Positions 8,186-15,841 of a stretch of DNA of 64,000 bases are shown one piece after another. The notes beneath the pieces are model-generated. The model had not been told where the DNA came from. It ran no database searches and saw only the letters and a list, made by a program, of their open reading frames with translations. Within the stretch, counting starts at the first letter, position 1, and every line of letters begins with the position of its first letter. This DNA comes from Paraburkholderia largidicola (GTDB lineage Bacteria > Pseudomonadota > Gammaproteobacteria > Burkholderiales > Burkholderiaceae): NCBI RefSeq assembly GCF_013426895.1, contig NZ_AP023175.1:1922001-1986000 (forward strand), written 5' to 3'. A program made the translations under genes and the position numbers.

Positions 8186-9892
8186 TCAGGCGCCGAGCGC
8201 GACGGTCGTTTCGCCCGCGAGTTGCGCGAGCATCTGATGGATTTGCGCGACGACCTGGGCGCCTTCACCGACAGCAGCCGCCACGCGCTTCGTCGATCCG
8301 GCGCGCGCATCGCCGATCGCGTACACGCCTTCGACTGACGTGTTCAGATCGCACGCCGAGTTTGCGCCCGTAATGACGAAGCCCTTCTTGTCCAGTTCGA
8401 CGCCGCAGCTGCGCAGCCAGTCCGTATTCGGATCGGCGCCCGTGAACAGGAAAAGATGCCGCGAGTCGAAGCAGTCGCGTCCGTCCGCGCATGGGTTTTT
8501 CAGGCCGATCTGCTCGAGCCCGCCTTCGTTGCCTTCGAGCCAGCCGATCTCCGTATCCGGATACACGGTGACGTTCGGCAGCGACGCGATCCGGTCGATC
8601 AGATAGCGCGACATTGTGGCCTCGAAGCCGCTGCGGCGGATCAGCACGTGGATGTGCTTGGCATGCGAAGCCAGATAGACGATGCCCTGACCCGCCGAAT
8701 TGCCGCCGCCGACGAGCACGATTTCCTCGCGCTTGCACAGTTTCGCCTCGACAGGCGACGCCCAGTAGTAAATGCCACGGCCGTCGAAGCGGTCGAGCCC
8801 GTCGATCTCGGGCCGACGATACACCGCGCCGCTCGCGATCACGATCGTCTGCGCGCGGATGCTGCCCTGGCACTGCAGTTCGAGCCGGTACGGACGTTCC
8901 TCGCAGTGCAGATGCTTGACCTTGACGGGAATCGCCACGTGCGCGCCGAACTTCTGCGCCTGCACGAACGCGCGGCCCGCGAGCGCCTGGCCCGAAATGC
9001 CCGTCGGAAAGCCGAGATAGTTCTCGATGCGCGAACTGGCGCCCGCCTGTCCGCCCGGCGCACGGCTGTCGAGCACGATCACCGACAGACCTTCCGAGGC
9101 CGCATATACGGCCGTCGCCAGCCCCGCCGGACCCGCGCCGACGATCGCCACATCGTAGACATGTTCCGAGTCGAGATCGGGGATCAGGCCGAGGCAGGTT
9201 GCCAGTTCCGGGTCGCTCGGATGACGCAGCACCGAGCCGTCGGGACAGATCACGAGCGGCATGTCCTCGGGACCGGCCGCGAACTGTTCGATGACGCGCA
9301 GCCCGTCTTCATCGCGCTCGTCGAGCACGGTATGCGGATGGCCGTTGCGCGCGAGGAACCCTTGCAGCGACACGAGCCGCCGGTCATTGCTCTTGCCGAC
9401 GATGATCGGTCCGCCCGCGCCGCGCTCGATCAGCCCGACGCGGCGCAGAATCAGCGCGCGCATGATGCGCTCGCCGAGTTCAGCCTCTGCGACGATCAGT
9501 GCGCGCAGCCGCTCCGGCGAGATCAGCAGGGCTTCGACGTGTTCCAGCGCCATACCGTCGACGAGCGCCGGCTTGCCCGACAACTGGCCGACTTCGGCGA
9601 GGAACGAGCCTTGATGGTGTTCGTTGACGAGCAGTTCGCGCCCGAGCCCATCACGCTGGTAGACCTTGACCGAGCCTTTCAGCACCACGACCATGCCCGG
9701 ACCGGTGGTGCCCGTAAGGAACAGCATCTCGCCCGCTTCGTAATTCCGCCTTTCGCCGAACTTGCACAGCCGCTTGATTTCCTCGGGCTGGAGTATGGGA
9801 AACATCTGGTGACGCCGTGTCGAAAGCGTCGAGAACGGCGCCTCGTTGACGGCGGCGCGTTGAGCGTCTTCACCCTCTCGCGTTACACCCAT
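8186..9892 (-). CDS. Cyclic-nucleotide-sensing thioredoxin-reductase-like flavoprotein
   Basis: This 568-residue fusion has three parts. Residues about 25-150 form a cNMP-binding domain (YEAGEMLFLTGTTGPGMVVVL then GSFLAEVGQLSG). Residues about 165-240 are glutaredoxin-like. From about 245 it is thioredoxin-reductase-like, with an FAD motif (AIVGAGPAGLATAVYAAS), an NADPH motif (VLVGGGNSAGQ) and a C-terminal GDARAG motif. The redox-active CxxC expected after the NADPH region is replaced by WASP in GIYYWASPVEAKLC, so it cannot act as a classical disulfide reductase. ATG 9892 is preceded by GGAG. It lies 54 bases downstream of the DedA-rhodanese gene on the same strand, probably one operon. Confidence 0.88.
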   Translation of the reverse strand: MGVTREGEDAQRAAVNEAPFSTLSTRRHQMFPILQPEEIKRLCKFGERRNYEAGEMLFLTGTTGPGMVVVLKGSVKVYQRDGLGRELLVNEHHQGSFLAEVGQLSGKPALVDGMALEHVEALLISPERLRALIVAEAELGERIMRALILRRVGLIERGAGGPIIVGKSNDRRLVSLQGFLARNGHPHTVLDERDEDGLRVIEQFAAGPEDMPLVICPDGSVLRHPSDPELATCLGLIPDLDSEHVYDVAIVGAGPAGLATAVYAASEGLSVIVLDSRAPGGQAGASSRIENYLGFPTGISGQALAGRAFVQAQKFGAHVAIPVKVKHLHCEERPYRLELQCQGSIRAQTIVIASGAVYRRPEIDGLDRFDGRGIYYWASPVEAKLCKREEIVLVGGGNSAGQGIVYLASHAKHIHVLIRRSGFEATMSRYLIDRIASLPNVTVYPDTEIGWLEGNEGGLEQIGLKNPCADGRDCFDSRHLFLFTGADPNTDWLRSCGVELDKKGFVITGANSACDLNTSVEGVYAIGDARAGSTKRVAAAVGEGAQVVAQIHQMLAQLAGETTVALGA

Positions 9893-9946
9893 CGAATATG
9901 CTCCTTGCTTTGCCGCACGCCTGATGCGGCATGCAGCCAATGTCGG

Positions 9947-10936
9947 TCAGACTGTCTTCGGCGTGATGCCGATATCCAGCGTCGGCTCTGGCTCGTCGGC
10001 GAGCGGTTCGAGCTGGCGGCCCGCATCGCGCCACGCATCGAGGCCGCCGCGCAACGGAATCACGTCCTTGAAGCCGGCATCCGCCAATTGCTTCGCCATC
10101 CATGCCGCCGACACCTCGTTCGGGCACGAGCAATAGATCACCAGCTTCTGGTCGTGCGGATATTTCGCGACGATTTCCTCGAGCTGGCGCTCATCCGCGA
10201 ACACCGAGCCGGGAATCACGAAAGGATCCAGCGCGCGCTTTTCTTCCGAGCGGATGTCGAATAGAACGGGCGTGCGCTTGTCCAGCATCAGGTCGTACAG
10301 CTCGTCGACGTCCATGCGTGCCGTTGCGAGCTTCTTGATCAGCTGACGACGCCTGTACCAGCGGTACGCGCAGTAGATGGCCAGCAGCACCACGACGACC
10401 ACGGCCGTCATCTTGCCCAGACGGCTCGCGCCGGCGAACAGCATGTCGATCTGCTGCGCGAACACGACGCCGAGCCCGAGGCCGAGGCCCGACCAGAGCG
10501 TCGCGCCGATGCTGTCGTAGGCGAGGAACATGCGGTAAGGCGTACCCATCGCGCCCGCCATCGGAATGGAGACGATCGACAGGCCCGGCACGAACTTCGC
10601 GACGGCCAGCACGCGCACGCCCCAGCGGCCGAAGAAACGCTCGGTCTTTTTCACGCAGGTATCGCGCGACAGCGACAGCTTGCAGAGCGTCTTCAGCGTG
10701 TTGCCGCCGTAGATGCGGCCCGCTGCGAACCACGCGCTGTCGCCGATCAGCGTGGCGAATACCGCGAGCACCAGCACGGGCAGCACTTGCGCGCCGACCG
10801 AACCGGGATGCATCGCGGCCATCGCGCCGAACAGCACGAGGGACGGCATCGCGGGCACGGGCAGCCCGATGGATGCGGCAAGCACATTGACGAATACGAT
10901 AGCAGGCCCGTACTGCTCGACGAGATCATGTAGCAT
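9947..10936 (-). CDS. DedA/VTT membrane protein fused to a rhodanese domain
   Basis: This 329-residue protein joins an N-terminal VTT (DedA) membrane domain, about residues 1-200, to a C-terminal rhodanese domain, about 215-315. The first part has several transmembrane helices and the family phrase FVPGLSIVSIPMAGAMG. The rhodanese part shows LFDIRSEEKR and the active loop YCSCPNE with Cys269 and Cys271. DedA proteins take part in lipid transport and membrane homeostasis, and rhodaneses carry sulfur. The pair with the downstream cNMP-sensing flavoprotein suggests a shared membrane redox or sulfur role, which is inference only. An ATG at 10934-10936 opens the frame. Confidence 0.85.
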   Translation of the reverse strand: MLHDLVEQYGPAIVFVNVLAASIGLPVPAMPSLVLFGAMAAMHPGSVGAQVLPVLVLAVFATLIGDSAWFAAGRIYGGNTLKTLCKLSLSRDTCVKKTERFFGRWGVRVLAVAKFVPGLSIVSIPMAGAMGTPYRMFLAYDSIGATLWSGLGLGLGVVFAQQIDMLFAGASRLGKMTAVVVVVLLAIYCAYRWYRRRQLIKKLATARMDVDELYDLMLDKRTPVLFDIRSEEKRALDPFVIPGSVFADERQLEEIVAKYPHDQKLVIYCSCPNEVSAAWMAKQLADAGFKDVIPLRGGLDAWRDAGRQLEPLADEPEPTLDIGITPKTV

Positions 10937-11159
10937 CGGCTTACTTTCGTGACCGTTTCGGCCTCGAAGACGACTGGAAGTGACTAAAAGATTATGGACG
11001 CATTTTCAACGCGTGCAAGAGAGGTGCGTTTTGCGTCCGGATATTGCCGACGTGCGGGAAAAGCGCCTGACGCCTCGGTCTTCGGCGGAAAGGCTTTGGT
11101 GCGTCCGATGAACGTCATGCGACGTCCGTCGAGGCGTCAAAGATGATGGTGACTGCGCA

Positions 11160-11200
11160 AAAAACAAGAGGCGCGGCGCCTGATTCGACCTGCGCCGCGC
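11160..11200 (-). terminator. Rho-independent terminator of the 83-residue protein gene
   Basis: On the minus strand the stem GCGCGGCG (arms at 11171-11178 and 11193-11200, 14-base loop) is followed by CTCTTGTTTTTT. It lies 34 bases after the stop codon at 11234. Confidence 0.7.
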
Positions 11201-11233
11201 ACGCTTCGTATGGCTATTGATGACTGCAGTGAA

Positions 11234-11485
11234 TTATTGACGGTGGTTATGCTGCTCGCCCGGTAGTTCGGCGCCATGCGCACGGATGGCTGCGATCAGT
11301 TCCGCAGGCGTAATTTCATAACGCACTTCGCGGTGAATGCCCGGCTTGCGTTCATCGACTTCGATCAGAAGTATGCCTTTCCCGTCTTCTGTCGATTCGA
11401 GGCGCAGTGAGCGCAGTTCGCGACCCGTTGCGTCGTCGTGCTCGGTGAGCAGGGCCATTGCCCCGGAAGACCCGGTGGTGCGCAT
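11234..11485 (-). CDS. Small soluble hypothetical protein
   Basis: This 83-residue protein has no signal or membrane segment. It alternates strands and charged turns (RELRSLRLESTEDGKG, then IHREVRYEITPAELIAAIRAHG). I do not recognise a family. The ATG at 11485 has AGAGGG seven bases upstream, which fixes the start, and a terminator follows the stop. The two signals make it very likely real and transcribed alone. Confidence 0.7.
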   Translation of the reverse strand: MRTTGSSGAMALLTEHDDATGRELRSLRLESTEDGKGILLIEVDERKPGIHREVRYEITPAELIAAIRAHGAELPGEQHNHRQ

Positions 11486-11912
11486 CGAAAATTCCCTCTT
11501 GCGTGATTGAACAACGTTGCCGAACAGGCATTGTAAGGGCAGTACCGCGCGCCGTCTGTCGCGTGGCGCTCACACTCTCCGGATTATGCGGGCGAGGCGT
11601 GCGCGATGCATCGAAGGGGCGCTGCGGCGCGCGCAAATATAAGGCCGGTGCGGCTCCTGGCGGGGTGCCGCGATTTTTTTGCATGGCAGCGAGCGCGCGT
11701 GTCGCGTGCGTTTCGGGACGCGACGGCACAGATTTCGCGCGGGTTCGCGACACACATTTTTTCGCTGTCACGGCAATGACGCGTGCGTGTGATGGGCTTC
11801 GATCAGCAAGATCCGGGAAGCAGCGCCGCGTGCCGGTGCGATACAGTGGGCGCATCCAGAAGGCCGCGCACGACCTTGCCGCCGGCCTTCGCGACCATGC
11901 AGGAGAAATCTC
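11486..11912. other. Intergenic region with divergent promoters
   Basis: This 427-base gap separates the minus-strand small gene from the methyltransferase gene. It must hold both promoters. I see no clear -35/-10 pair, repeat or RNA structure. An open frame crosses it on the plus strand but its composition is not protein-like. Confidence 0.4.
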
Positions 11913-12434
11913 ATGAAGCAATGCATGTCGATGCCGAGCCCGCTCGGCGACATTCTGCTGCGCGCCGAAGACGACGCGCTGACGGGCGTGTACTTCGTCG
12001 GACAGAAGTATTTTCCGGCCGCCGACGGCGCGCTTGCCGCTGCGAACGCGTCACGGGTGCTGCATCAGGCGCGCGAACAGCTCGACGAATACTTCGCGGG
12101 CGAGCGCGATGCGTTCACTGTGCCTTTAAGAATGCTCGGGAGCGCTTTCCAGCGCGACGTGTGGGATCAGCTCGTGCAGATTCCGTACGGCGAAACGGCG
12201 AGCTACGGCAGCATCGCGCGGCGGCTCGGCTCGCCGTTATCCGCGTCGCGCGCGGTCGGCGCGGCCAACGGACGCAATCCCGTTTCGATCATCGTGCCGT
12301 GTCACCGGGTGATTTCGAGCGCGGGCGATCTGACCGGCTACGCGGGCGGACTGCATCGGAAGGAAGCGCTGCTGACGCTGGAGCGGCCGATGTCGAAAGC
12401 GCCGCAGCAGCTGGAATTGCTCGCGTTCGGTTGA
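11913..12434 (+). CDS. ogt: Methylated-DNA--protein-cysteine methyltransferase
   Basis: This 173-residue protein repairs O6-alkylguanine by transferring the alkyl group to its own cysteine in a suicide reaction. The active site IIVPCHRVI is intact, with Cys130, and is followed by the conserved LTGYAGGLHRKEALLTLE. The DNA-recognition segment YGETASYGSIARRLG with the arginine finger region SASRAVGAANGRNP is also present. There is no N-terminal Ada metal domain, so it is the stand-alone Ogt type. AGGAG lies eight bases before ATG 11913. Confidence 0.95.
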   Translation: MKQCMSMPSPLGDILLRAEDDALTGVYFVGQKYFPAADGALAAANASRVLHQAREQLDEYFAGERDAFTVPLRMLGSAFQRDVWDQLVQIPYGETASYGSIARRLGSPLSASRAVGAANGRNPVSIIVPCHRVISSAGDLTGYAGGLHRKEALLTLERPMSKAPQQLELLAFG

Positions 12435-12441
12435 ACGCAGC

Positions 12442-12471
12442 AAAAAAATAGCCCGTCCAGAAGGGCGGGCT
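12442..12471 (-). terminator. Terminator of the Aer-type chemoreceptor gene, also between convergent genes
   Basis: AGCCCG (12450-12455) pairs with CGGGCT (12466-12471), extended by near-complementary bases. On the minus strand the hairpin is followed by TATTTTTTG. It lies between the convergent methyltransferase and chemoreceptor genes. Confidence 0.7.
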
Positions 12472-12584
12472 GCGTAAACGCCGTTGTTACTCGGGTCAGC
12501 CGGCCCGTACTCAATTCTGGGCGCTGACGGACCTATCTTTATCGGACAATAGCGCGCTGTCGAGATGGTAGTAACGATGATCCG

Positions 12585-14261
12585 TCAGACCAAAGCGTCT
12601 TCATCGACGGCAGCGCGGACTGCGCGAGCCGGCGTGGCCGGGTTACGCAACGCCCGGTCGGCGGGGCGTACCGCTTTGCTGACCGCGCCGCGCGCGTCCT
12701 GCGCGCCCGCCACCGTGAACAGGCGCACAGCTTCGTCGAGCACGTCGGCCTGTTCCGCGAGACGTTGCGCCGTCGCTGCAGCCTGCTCGACCATCGCGGC
12801 GTTCTGCTGCGTCGCGCTGTCCAGATGCGCCACGGCCTGATTGACCTGGCCGATGCCGTCGGCCTGTTCGCTGCTCGCGTTCGCGACTTCGACGATCAGC
12901 GACGACACGCGCGCCACGGCCTGATCGATCACGCCCATCTGCGCCGTGGTGCGCGCGACCAGTTCCGTGCCTTGTGACACCTCGCTCACCGTCGTATCCA
13001 CCACCTGCTTGATTTCCTTCGCGGACGCCGCGCAGCGCTGCGCCAGCATGCGCACTTCGCTCGCGACGACGGCGAACGAGCGCCCTGCCTCGCCCGCGCG
13101 CGCCGCTTCGACGGCGGCATTGAGCGCGAGGATGTTGGTCTGGAACGCAATGCCGTCGATCACGCCCGTGATGTCGGCGATGCGCTTCGACGCTTCGGTG
13201 ATGCCTGCCATCGTCTGCTCGACCTGCAGCGCGACCTGGCCGCCCGTCGCCGCCGCCGATTGCGCATCCCTGACGAGATCGAGCGCGCGCACGGTGGCAT
13301 CGGCGTTGGCCTGCACGGTGGTCGTCAGTTGCTCCATCGTCGCCGCCGTTTCTTCCAGCGACGCCGCCTGCATTTCCGTGCGGCGCGCGAGATCCAGATT
13401 GCCTGTCGAAATTTCGTGCGCAGCGTCGAGCATTCCGCCGATCTGCGCGCGCACGTCGGAGACGATCGCGGCGAGATTCGCTTTTAGCTGGTTCAGCGCC
13501 TGCAGCACGTCACCGAGATCGTCGTGTCGCGCGATGGCGAGATCCGCTGTCAGGTCGCCTGCAGCCATGCGCGTGGCGAACGACCCCATCGCATCGACCG
13601 GCTGACCGAGATGGCGCGACAGCAACTGCGCAGCCGCCGCGCTCACTGCGGCCGTCACACCGAATGCGATCCAGAATGGCAGCGGCGGCGTGCCGCCCCA
13701 TGCCGCGAGGCCCGCTGCAAGCAGCGCGATGGGCGCGACCATGTAGCCGATCGTCGCGCGCATGGCGACGGGCAGGCGCATCAACGCCTGCAGCTTGCCG
13801 ACCAGCCCCGTGCGCACGACCACGCCCTGATGCAGCCGGACGCCGCGCGCCGTGCCCGCGCGCATCTTCGCGTAGAGCGCTTCCGCCTCGCGCACCTGAA
13901 TGCGATCCGGCTTCACGCGCACGCTCAGGTAGCCGACGGTCGTGCCGTTCTCGACGACGGGCGTGACGCTCGCACGCACCCAGTAGTGGTCGCCGTTCTT
14001 GCGGCGGTTCTTGACGAACGCCGACCAGGGGCGGCCGGCGCGGATCGTCGTCCACATGTCGGCGAAGGCTTCGGCCGGCATGTCGGGATGGCGGATCAAG
14101 TTGTGCGGCTGGCCGATCAGCTCGTCGCGGCTGTAGCCAGATACGGCGATGAAGGCAGGATTGCAGTACTGGATCTTGCCCTTGAGGTCGGTTGCCGAAA
14201 CGAGCATCTGCGAGGACGGATAGTCGTACTCGTTCTGGGTGACAGGCTGATTGTTGCGCAT
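12585..14261 (-). CDS. aer: Aer-type methyl-accepting chemotaxis protein with N-terminal PAS domain
   Basis: This 558-residue receptor has a PAS domain (about 15-115; [21 protein letters not shown]), two membrane segments (about 165-205), a HAMP-like linker and a long signalling domain. The hairpin tip, [25 protein letters not shown], is conserved where the CheA/CheW complex binds. The PAS domain in this family senses redox state, often through FAD, so it probably directs energy taxis. The C-terminal tail lacks a recognisable CheR-binding pentapeptide. A near-consensus sigma-28 promoter lies 52 bases upstream, placing it in the flagellar regulon. Confidence 0.92.
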   Translation of the reverse strand: MRNNQPVTQNEYDYPSSQMLVSATDLKGKIQYCNPAFIAVSGYSRDELIGQPHNLIRHPDMPAEAFADMWTTIRAGRPWSAFVKNRRKNGDHYWVRASVTPVVENGTTVGYLSVRVKPDRIQVREAEALYAKMRAGTARGVRLHQGVVVRTGLVGKLQALMRLPVAMRATIGYMVAPIALLAAGLAAWGGTPPLPFWIAFGVTAAVSAAAAQLLSRHLGQPVDAMGSFATRMAAGDLTADLAIARHDDLGDVLQALNQLKANLAAIVSDVRAQIGGMLDAAHEISTGNLDLARRTEMQAASLEETAATMEQLTTTVQANADATVRALDLVRDAQSAAATGGQVALQVEQTMAGITEASKRIADITGVIDGIAFQTNILALNAAVEAARAGEAGRSFAVVASEVRMLAQRCAASAKEIKQVVDTTVSEVSQGTELVARTTAQMGVIDQAVARVSSLIVEVANASSEQADGIGQVNQAVAHLDSATQQNAAMVEQAAATAQRLAEQADVLDEAVRLFTVAGAQDARGAVSKAVRPADRALRNPATPARAVRAAVDEDALV

Positions 14262-14312
14262 GACGTTCCTTGGACTGCCGGATGCCTCCGCACCCGAATG
14301 GTTCTGTAAGGC

Positions 14313-14339
14313 TTAACGGCATTGACCCCTGATGCTTTA
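14313..14339 (-). promoter_or_regulatory. Sigma-28 (FliA) promoter of the Aer-type receptor
   Basis: On the minus strand the sequence reads TAAA, 15 bases, GCCGTTAA. The flagellar sigma-28 consensus is TAAA-N15-GCCGATAA, so spacing is exact and only one base of the -10 element differs. It ends 51 bases before the start codon at 14261. Confidence 0.75.
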
Positions 14340-14718
14340 GGGTTTTCCTGGTATTTGACTCAGGTAAGTCGCGCTCGCGCCGATATCACAGAGTTCGGTA
14401 CGACGCTGTTGCGTCGAATGCGAGCGCCTGGCGTCGCATGAAAACAACGCCGGGCGCCGGACATTGGGCGTACGCTTTCGAGACAGGGCCGTCCTGGCGT
14501 GCCTTGGTGGGATTCACCGCGCAGCCTGCAGCGCGGGTCATTGTTTTCGCTTTACTTCCGTTTCTCGCGAATCCGATAATGGGACTTACTTGCAATTCGT
14601 AATGTAGTTTACGGAGCGGTTTCGCGATGTTTGGCGCGCTCCCCTTGTGCGTGTGGCTGTCGTTCCTATAAAAAGTCGCCTTCCAAAGCCGAATCGACTC
14701 AACTCAGGGAAGCCAAGC
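14340..14718. other. Intergenic region between the receptor promoter and the porin gene
   Basis: No convincing gene is seen in this stretch. Its last 150 bases are AT-rich and probably carry the porin promoter. Short open frames on the minus strand (14386-14595 and 14586-14882) lack ribosome sites and overlap this likely promoter. Confidence 0.4.
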
Positions 14719-15828
14719 ATGTCCGCGAACAAGATCAAAAAGAAAGCCGCCGCGGCCGCCGTGAGCGCTGCGCTCTTCTCGCTCGCCACGGGCGCACACG
14801 CGCAAAGCAGTGTCACGATGTATGGCGAGCTCGACACGGGCCTCGCATATATCAGCAACGCCGGCGGGCATTCGCAATACAAGGCGACGTCGGGTCTCGT
14901 CGACGGCAGCTATTGGGGCTTGCAGGGTATCGAGGATCTGGGCGGCGGTTATCGCGCGATCTTCCGGCTCGAACGCGGCTTTTCGGTGACCTCGGGCGAG
15001 ATGTTCAACGACCACCCCTACTACGTCGGGCTCGGCAGCGAGCAGGCGGGCACGCTGACGCTCGGCCATCAGTACGATCTCGTTCACGACTATTTCGCGC
15101 CGTTCACGCTGACGGGCGGCACAGGCGGCACCGCGTTCGCCCATCCGTTCGACAACGACAACGCGAACAACACCTATCTCGCGGCGAACTCGGTCAAGTA
15201 TGCGAGCCCGTCGTTCGGCGGCTTGACGGTCGGCGGCATGTACGCGTTTTCGAACGCAGCCGGGCAGTTTGCGAACAACCGTGCGTACAGCTTCGGCATG
15301 AACTACGCGGCGGGCGCGCTGAATGCGGGCGCCGCGTATCTGCACGCGAACGGGCGTGGCAATTCGTCGACGGGCGCGTATGAGGCTGTCGTGCTGCCCA
15401 GCGCCACGGATGTCTTCGACGCCGCCGTGCAGACGCAGAACACCTACGGCGTCGGCATCAGTTACGCGATCGGCGACTTCACGATGGCAGCGGCGTGGTC
15501 ACGCTCCACGTTCACCGGCGTGACCGTGCTCGACACGGGCGGCGTGGCGCCGTCCGTCGGCTTTTCCAATTACGAAGTCAACGGCGTCTACCAGCTGACG
15601 CCGACCGTTGCGCTGGCAGGCTCGTACACGTACACGAAGGGATCCACCTCGCACTGGCACAACGGCGGCGTGCAGGCCGACTACCAGTTTTCGAAGCGCA
15701 CGGACACCTATCTGGAAGCGATCTATCAGCGCTCGTCGTCGGGCGCGCCGGCCGTCATCAATTCGGCCGACCCTTCATCGAGCCACAATCAGGTGCTGAT
15801 CGGCGCGGGCCTGCGGCACAGGTTCTGA
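14719..15828 (+). CDS. Gram-negative trimeric porin (OmpC/Burkholderia type)
   Basis: This 369-residue outer-membrane porin has a signal peptide (start MSANKIKKKAAAAAV, cleavage at AHAQS) and the usual mature start SSVTMYGELDTGLAY. The strand SYWGLQGIEDLGGGYRAIF is typical of the porin_4 family, and the chain ends in LRHRF with the terminal Phe needed for outer-membrane assembly. About 16 strands are expected. ATG 14719 has AGGGA nine bases upstream; an upstream in-frame start would place 24 odd residues before the signal. Substrate selectivity cannot be read. Confidence 0.93.
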   Translation: MSANKIKKKAAAAAVSAALFSLATGAHAQSSVTMYGELDTGLAYISNAGGHSQYKATSGLVDGSYWGLQGIEDLGGGYRAIFRLERGFSVTSGEMFNDHPYYVGLGSEQAGTLTLGHQYDLVHDYFAPFTLTGGTGGTAFAHPFDNDNANNTYLAANSVKYASPSFGGLTVGGMYAFSNAAGQFANNRAYSFGMNYAAGALNAGAAYLHANGRGNSSTGAYEAVVLPSATDVFDAAVQTQNTYGVGISYAIGDFTMAAAWSRSTFTGVTVLDTGGVAPSVGFSNYEVNGVYQLTPTVALAGSYTYTKGSTSHWHNGGVQADYQFSKRTDTYLEAIYQRSSSGAPAVINSADPSSSHNQVLIGAGLRHRF

Positions 15829-15841
15829 CGGGCGCGCCGTT

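Noticed and set aside
8456-10264. 602-codon plus-strand open frame
   Set aside because: It spans the antisense of two clear genes (flavoprotein and DedA-rhodanese) and has Arg/His-rich antisense composition.
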